Under the pieces are notes generated by a model that saw only the letters and a list, made by a program, of their open reading frames with translations, was not told the DNA's origin and did no database searches. From the NCBI GenBank assembly GCA_036267135.1, contig DATAWQ010000026.1:3554-67553 (forward strand): 64,000 nucleotides of DNA, given 5' to 3'. Made by a program: the position numbers and the translations under genes. Shown here piece after piece: positions 61,252 through 64,000 of the stretch. The stretch is from PALSA-505 sp036267135. GTDB taxonomy: Bacteria; Actinomycetota; Actinomycetes; Streptosporangiales; Streptosporangiaceae. Position 1 is the stretch's first letter, and every line of letters starts with the position of its first letter.

Positions 61252-62042
61252 ACCAGTCCCTCCTGTGGCGCCCCGTCCGGGCGTGCCCGCGGCCGCAGGC
61301 CGCGGGCGTAGAGCTTGATGCCTTGCCACCGGATCCGCCCGGCCACCACCGCGGTGGACCACGGATGCCTGACCGCGGACGCCACCAGCCCGGGGCCGCC
61401 GGAGCCGACCGCGTGGCCGCGCAGGCTCGCGGTGAACGGCGGCCGCCCCGGCCGGTGCAGCACGATGCTGAGCGCGAGCCGCTCCCCAGGCTCGGGCAGG
61501 CTCATCCGGTAGCGCCCGTCCACCGGGTTGTACGGCGAGACGTAGAACTCCTTCGCCGTCTCCGCCCGGCCCCTTGGGTCGGTGCGCAGCAGGTAGCAGT
61601 GCCGCTGCCCGTAGGTGTTGTGCACCTCGGCCACCACGCACTCCAGCGGCTCCGCCGCGCCGGCCGCGCCGGCCGCGCCGGCCGCGCCGGTCTCGCTGGC
61701 GCTGGTTTGACTAGCACGGTGGCACCAGTACACGGTCAGCGGGTTGAACACGTAGCCGAACACCCGGGCCTGCGTGAGCATGAGCACCCGGCCCCCGCCC
61801 AGGTCGACGCCCCGGCTGGCCAGGAACGCCGTCAGGTTCTCCCTGATGCTCCGCCCCGGGTCGCCCAGGTGGTCGCTGGCCCGGAAGTCCGCGAGCAGCC
61901 GCAGCCCGCCCCGCATCCGCGGTATCGCGTCGAGGTCGACCAGCCACTGGTAGCCGCGGTAGCTGAACACGTTGCGCACCGGTTCGGCCCGCGCGTGCGT
62001 GACCCGGCACTCGTAGATGACGGGCGTCCTGGTCTGGCTCAC
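61248..62042 (-). CDS. DUF1365 family protein
   Basis: The 264-residue protein has the DUF1365 signatures VIYECRVTHARAEPVRNVFSYRGYQWLVDLDAI, LMLTQARVFGYVFNPLTVYWC, VVAEVHNTYGQRHCYLL, EFYVSPYNPVDGRYRMSLPEPG and a hydrophobic end RIRWQGIKLYARGL. Its biochemical role is unproven, but it regularly accompanies FAD oxidoreductases and CFA synthases. A (GAA) repeat, residues about 118-129, comes from four 9-bp units. GTG 62042 overlaps the oxidoreductase stop and the TGA overlaps the synthase ATG. Confidence 0.92.
   Translation of the reverse strand: MSQTRTPVIYECRVTHARAEPVRNVFSYRGYQWLVDLDAIPRMRGGLRLLADFRASDHLGDPGRSIRENLTAFLASRGVDLGGGRVLMLTQARVFGYVFNPLTVYWCHRASQTSASETGAAGAAGAAGAAEPLECVVAEVHNTYGQRHCYLLRTDPRGRAETAKEFYVSPYNPVDGRYRMSLPEPGERLALSIVLHRPGRPPFTASLRGHAVGSGGPGLVASAVRHPWSTAVVAGRIRWQGIKLYARGLRPRARPDGAPQEGLV
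61654..61689. repeat. four 9-bp tandem units in the DUF1365 gene
   Basis: GCCGCGCCG repeated four times without interruption, encoding Gly-Ala-Ala repeats on the minus strand. In-frame length variation is likely. Confidence 0.9.
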
Positions 62043-63304
62043 CAGTCCTCCCCGAGCGCCCGCGCCGCGGCCACCCCCGAGCGGCACCCGTCCTCGTGGA
62101 ACCCCCACCCGTGGTAAGCCCCCGCGTAGGCTGTGACCGCGTCGCTGAGCCCGGGCAGCCGCCGCTGCGCCGCCACCGACTCCGGCGAGTAGACCGGGTG
62201 CTCGTAGTCCATCCGGGCCAGCACGTGCTCCGGCCCGACCCGGCGGCCCGGGTTGAGCGTCACCACGTAGTCGCGCCCGCCGGGCAGCCGCTGCAGCCGG
62301 TTCATGTAGTAGCTGATCTGCACCTGCCCGGCCCCGGCCGTGCACGCGGCCAGTTCGTAGTTCCACGACGACCGCACCCGCCGGCCGGTGGGCAGCAGCG
62401 AGGCGTCGGTGTGCAGCACCGCAGGGTTGGCCGTGTACCGGAACGCGCCGAGCACCTCCTTCTCGGCCGGGGTCGGATCGGCCAGCAGCCGCAGCGCCTG
62501 GTCCGGGTGGGTGGCGATGACGATCGCGTCGAACGTCCGCGGCCGGTCCGCGCCGTCGCGCACCTCGACACCACCGGGGAACCGCCGCACCGCCCGCACC
62601 GGCGCCGAGGTGCGCACCTCGGTCACCCGGTCCGCGATCAGCCGCACGTACTCGCGGGAGCCGCCCACCACCGTCCGCCACGGCGGCGACCCGGTCACCG
62701 ACAGCAGCCCGTGGTTGGCCAGGAACGTGAACAGGTACCGTGCCGGGTAGCCCAGCGCCACCTCCGGCGGGCACGACCACACCGCCGCCACGAACGGCGC
62801 GGCGAAGTGCGCGATGAAGTACCCCGAGTACCCGCCCCGGTCCAGGAACTGCCCGAACGTAGGCCCGCCGGACTCGGAGCCGCCGTCGGCCAGCAGTCGC
62901 CGCGCGTCCCGGTGAAACCCGCGTACCTCGGTCAGCATCCGCAGGTAGCGCCCCTTGCCCCGGCTGACCCCGGCCAGCAGCCCACCCGGGCCCCGGTGGC
63001 CGGCGTACTGCAGCCCGCAGCCCCGGCAGCGCACCGACATGCTCATCTCGGTCGGCTGCGTGGCCACCCCGAGTTCGCCGAACAGCCGGGTCAGCAGCGG
63101 GTACGTGTTCTGGTTGTGCACGATGAAGCCGGTGTCCACGGCCAGTTCTAGGCCGTCCGCGCCGGCCACCGTGTGCGTGTCCGCGTGGCCGCCCAGCCGG
63201 TCGTCGGCCTCGAACAGGGTTACCTCGTGGCTCCGGCTGAGCAGGTACGCCGCGGTCAGGCCGGCCACCCCGCCGCCGGCCACCGCGATCCGCCGGCCCG
63301 TCAC
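62039..63304 (-). CDS. FAD-dependent oxidoreductase, amine-oxidase-like
   Basis: The 421-residue flavoprotein has the dinucleotide-binding start RRIAVAGGGVAGLTAAYLLSRSHEVTLFEADDRLGGHADT and the family block VDTGFIVHNQNTYPLLTRLFGELGVATQPTEMSMSV. Other features are VVGGSREYVRLIADRV, VIATHPDQALRLLADPT and the end FHEDGCRSGVAAAR. Relatives in this gene context are thought to oxidise acyl chains or sterol-like lipids. GTG 63304 overlaps a short upstream ORF by GTGA. It is the first large gene of the lipid-modification operon. Confidence 0.93.
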   Translation of the reverse strand: MTGRRIAVAGGGVAGLTAAYLLSRSHEVTLFEADDRLGGHADTHTVAGADGLELAVDTGFIVHNQNTYPLLTRLFGELGVATQPTEMSMSVRCRGCGLQYAGHRGPGGLLAGVSRGKGRYLRMLTEVRGFHRDARRLLADGGSESGGPTFGQFLDRGGYSGYFIAHFAAPFVAAVWSCPPEVALGYPARYLFTFLANHGLLSVTGSPPWRTVVGGSREYVRLIADRVTEVRTSAPVRAVRRFPGGVEVRDGADRPRTFDAIVIATHPDQALRLLADPTPAEKEVLGAFRYTANPAVLHTDASLLPTGRRVRSSWNYELAACTAGAGQVQISYYMNRLQRLPGGRDYVVTLNPGRRVGPEHVLARMDYEHPVYSPESVAAQRRLPGLSDAVTAYAGAYHGWGFHEDGCRSGVAAARALGEDW

Positions 63305-63420
63305 GCGCTGGCCGCCCCCGGCCGCACCCGGTGATACGCCTGCACCGCTGGGCTGAAAATGCGCATGATGAAATACCCCCAGGTCTGGCGAAAGCCGGGA
63401 TCTTCCTGAACGGTGGCCAC
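63301..63420 (-). CDS. possible 39-residue leader ORF of the lipid operon
   Basis: The frame opens at GTG 63420 inside repeat copy E (MATVQEDPGF), continues RQTWGYFIMRIFSPAVQAYH and RVRPGAASA, and its TGA overlaps the oxidoreductase GTG. The GTGA overlap is the type seen between the other genes of the operon. No ribosome-binding site is evident, an internal ATG exists at the MRIF position, and I do not recognise the peptide. It may be a vestige of a longer gene. Confidence 0.4.
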   Translation of the reverse strand: MATVQEDPGFRQTWGYFIMRIFSPAVQAYHRVRPGAASA

Positions 63421-63421
63421 C
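63407..63421. repeat. dispersed TGAACGGTGGCCACC element, copy E
   Basis: TGAACGGTGGCCACC on the plus strand preceded by CTTCC. On the minus strand it gives GTGGCCACCGTTCAGGAA, the start of the possible leader ORF. It shares CAGGAA with copy D. Confidence 0.8.
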
Positions 63422-63824
63422 CGAACGTGGTGCTCAGGGCCGGCCCTGGCCGCTTCCCCTCCAGTCAGCGGCCAGGGCCAGCCGCACCCGCCTACGTCCG
63501 CTGAGAGAGCGTGAGCGGGGACCACGCCGTGGCTAGCGCCACGGCGAAGCACAGAAAGAGGTTCGCCGGGATGCCCGGCCGGCCACAGATTTCCTTGACT
63601 GCCAAGATCCCTCCCAGTCGATCCGGGGCCCACCCGGTGGAGGGTCCGATACGAGGAATTCGTCGCACTCCCCGGATCCGGTTCACCCCGCCCGTGAAAA
63701 AAGTTGAAATAGTCCGCGATGGCCCTAGTTGAGCGCGGGCCCATCGCAACGCCTGCCCACGGCGCGCCGCCCTGGCTGGCGACGTGCTGGGCGTGCTGTC
63801 GGAGCCGGATGGTAGAAACCCGGC
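63422..63824. other. divergent intergenic region, no gene seen
   Basis: These 403 bases separate the minus-strand lipid operon from the plus-strand gene at the window edge, so both promoters should lie here. The stretch 63640-63730 is AT-richer (GGTTCACCCCGCCCGTGAA then AAAAAGTTGAAATAG). Open frames crossing it lack family similarity. Confidence 0.4.
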
Positions 63825-64000
63825 ATGCATGCTGGGCAGCTTCCCCTGGACGAGCAGGTCGCGTTCTTCGAGATGGCGCTGGCTCGTAACGGCACATTGA
63901 CCGAGGTGCTGGCCAGAGCCGTCGCCCTGGACCTGCCGGACTGGTATCTGGTCGCCGGATGCCTGTACCAGACGGTGTGGAACGTGGTCACCGGCCAGCC
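63825..64000 (+). CDS. nucleotidyltransferase-family protein (COG3575/DUF925 type), partial
   Basis: The first 58 residues are in the window. After MHAGQLPLDEQVAFFEMALARNG come LTEVLARAVALDLPDWYLVAGCLYQTVWN and VVTGQP. The LPDWYLVAGCxxQTVWN motif is characteristic of this nucleotidyltransferase family, whose substrates are unknown. ATG 63825 is the first start after an in-frame TAG at 63813-63815. The rest of the gene lies beyond the window. Confidence 0.8.
   Translation, partial: MHAGQLPLDEQVAFFEMALARNGTLTEVLARAVALDLPDWYLVAGCLYQTVWNVVTGQ

Overview
The window is 64 kb of high-GC chromosome from an actinobacterium. The signs are strongly G/C-ended codons, frequent GTG starts, ATGA/GTGA stop-start overlaps, a SigD-RsdA-GuaB-GuaB3 block next to groESL with a CIRCE operator, DUF397-, DUF1707- and DUF4913-type proteins, and Pro/Gly-rich single-pass membrane proteins. 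I infer an actinomycete near Streptosporangiales/Streptomycetales; the sequence alone does not fix the genus.

Region 1 (1-17.7 kb) is the translation and secretion core: the end of the S10 operon (rpsS' rplV rpsC rplP rpmC rpsQ), the spc operon (rplN rplX rplE rpsZ rpsH rplF rplR rpsE rpmD rplO), secY-adk-map, and the alpha operon (infA rpmJ rpsM rpsK rpsD rpoA rplQ truA). Two intrusions break the usual order. An antiparallel oligopeptide-binding lipoprotein sits between adk and map, and a DUF1707/2TM protein sits between map and infA.

Region 2 (17.7-33.9 kb) has two paralogous membrane-anchored proteins, then rplM-rpsI-glmM, a small VOC protein, nnrDE, alr, an alpha/beta hydrolase and the tRNA t6A/acetylation cluster tsaE-tsaB-rimI-tsaD. 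Region 3 (33.9-36.9 kb) is accessory: a gene fragment, a short P450 with a duplicated 3' end, a PEP mutase-like protein and low-complexity DNA with palindromes. Region 4 (36.8-49.9 kb) is groES-groEL, sigD-rsdA, guaB-guaB3, glpD, trpS, a D,D-carboxypeptidase and a methylmalonyl-CoA mutase large subunit.

Region 5 (50.2-55.7 kb) holds a carboxylate-amine ligase coupled to an M20 amidohydrolase, a PH-domain membrane protein, a gamma-glutamylcyclotransferase and an LpdA-type quinone reductase. Region 6 (55.7-57.8 kb) is an AT-richer segment bounded by an identical 19-bp repeat and carrying a nuclease/phosphodiesterase-fold protein, a DUF4913 protein and an unknown gene. Region 7 (57.9-63.4 kb) is a compact minus-strand operon (FAD oxidoreductase, DUF1365, two cyclopropane-fatty-acid-synthase-type methyltransferases, DUF1295) that probably modifies membrane fatty acyl chains.

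The main unexplained signals are two dispersed repeat families (a TGAACGGTGGCCACC element in five copies and a roughly 70-bp inverted-repeat element in two copies), the repeat-bounded 2-kb segment, the coupled mini-ORF copied from the P450 tail, and short tandem duplications of translation-start regions. Several genes also look leaderless, with a -10 box 6-8 bases before the start codon.
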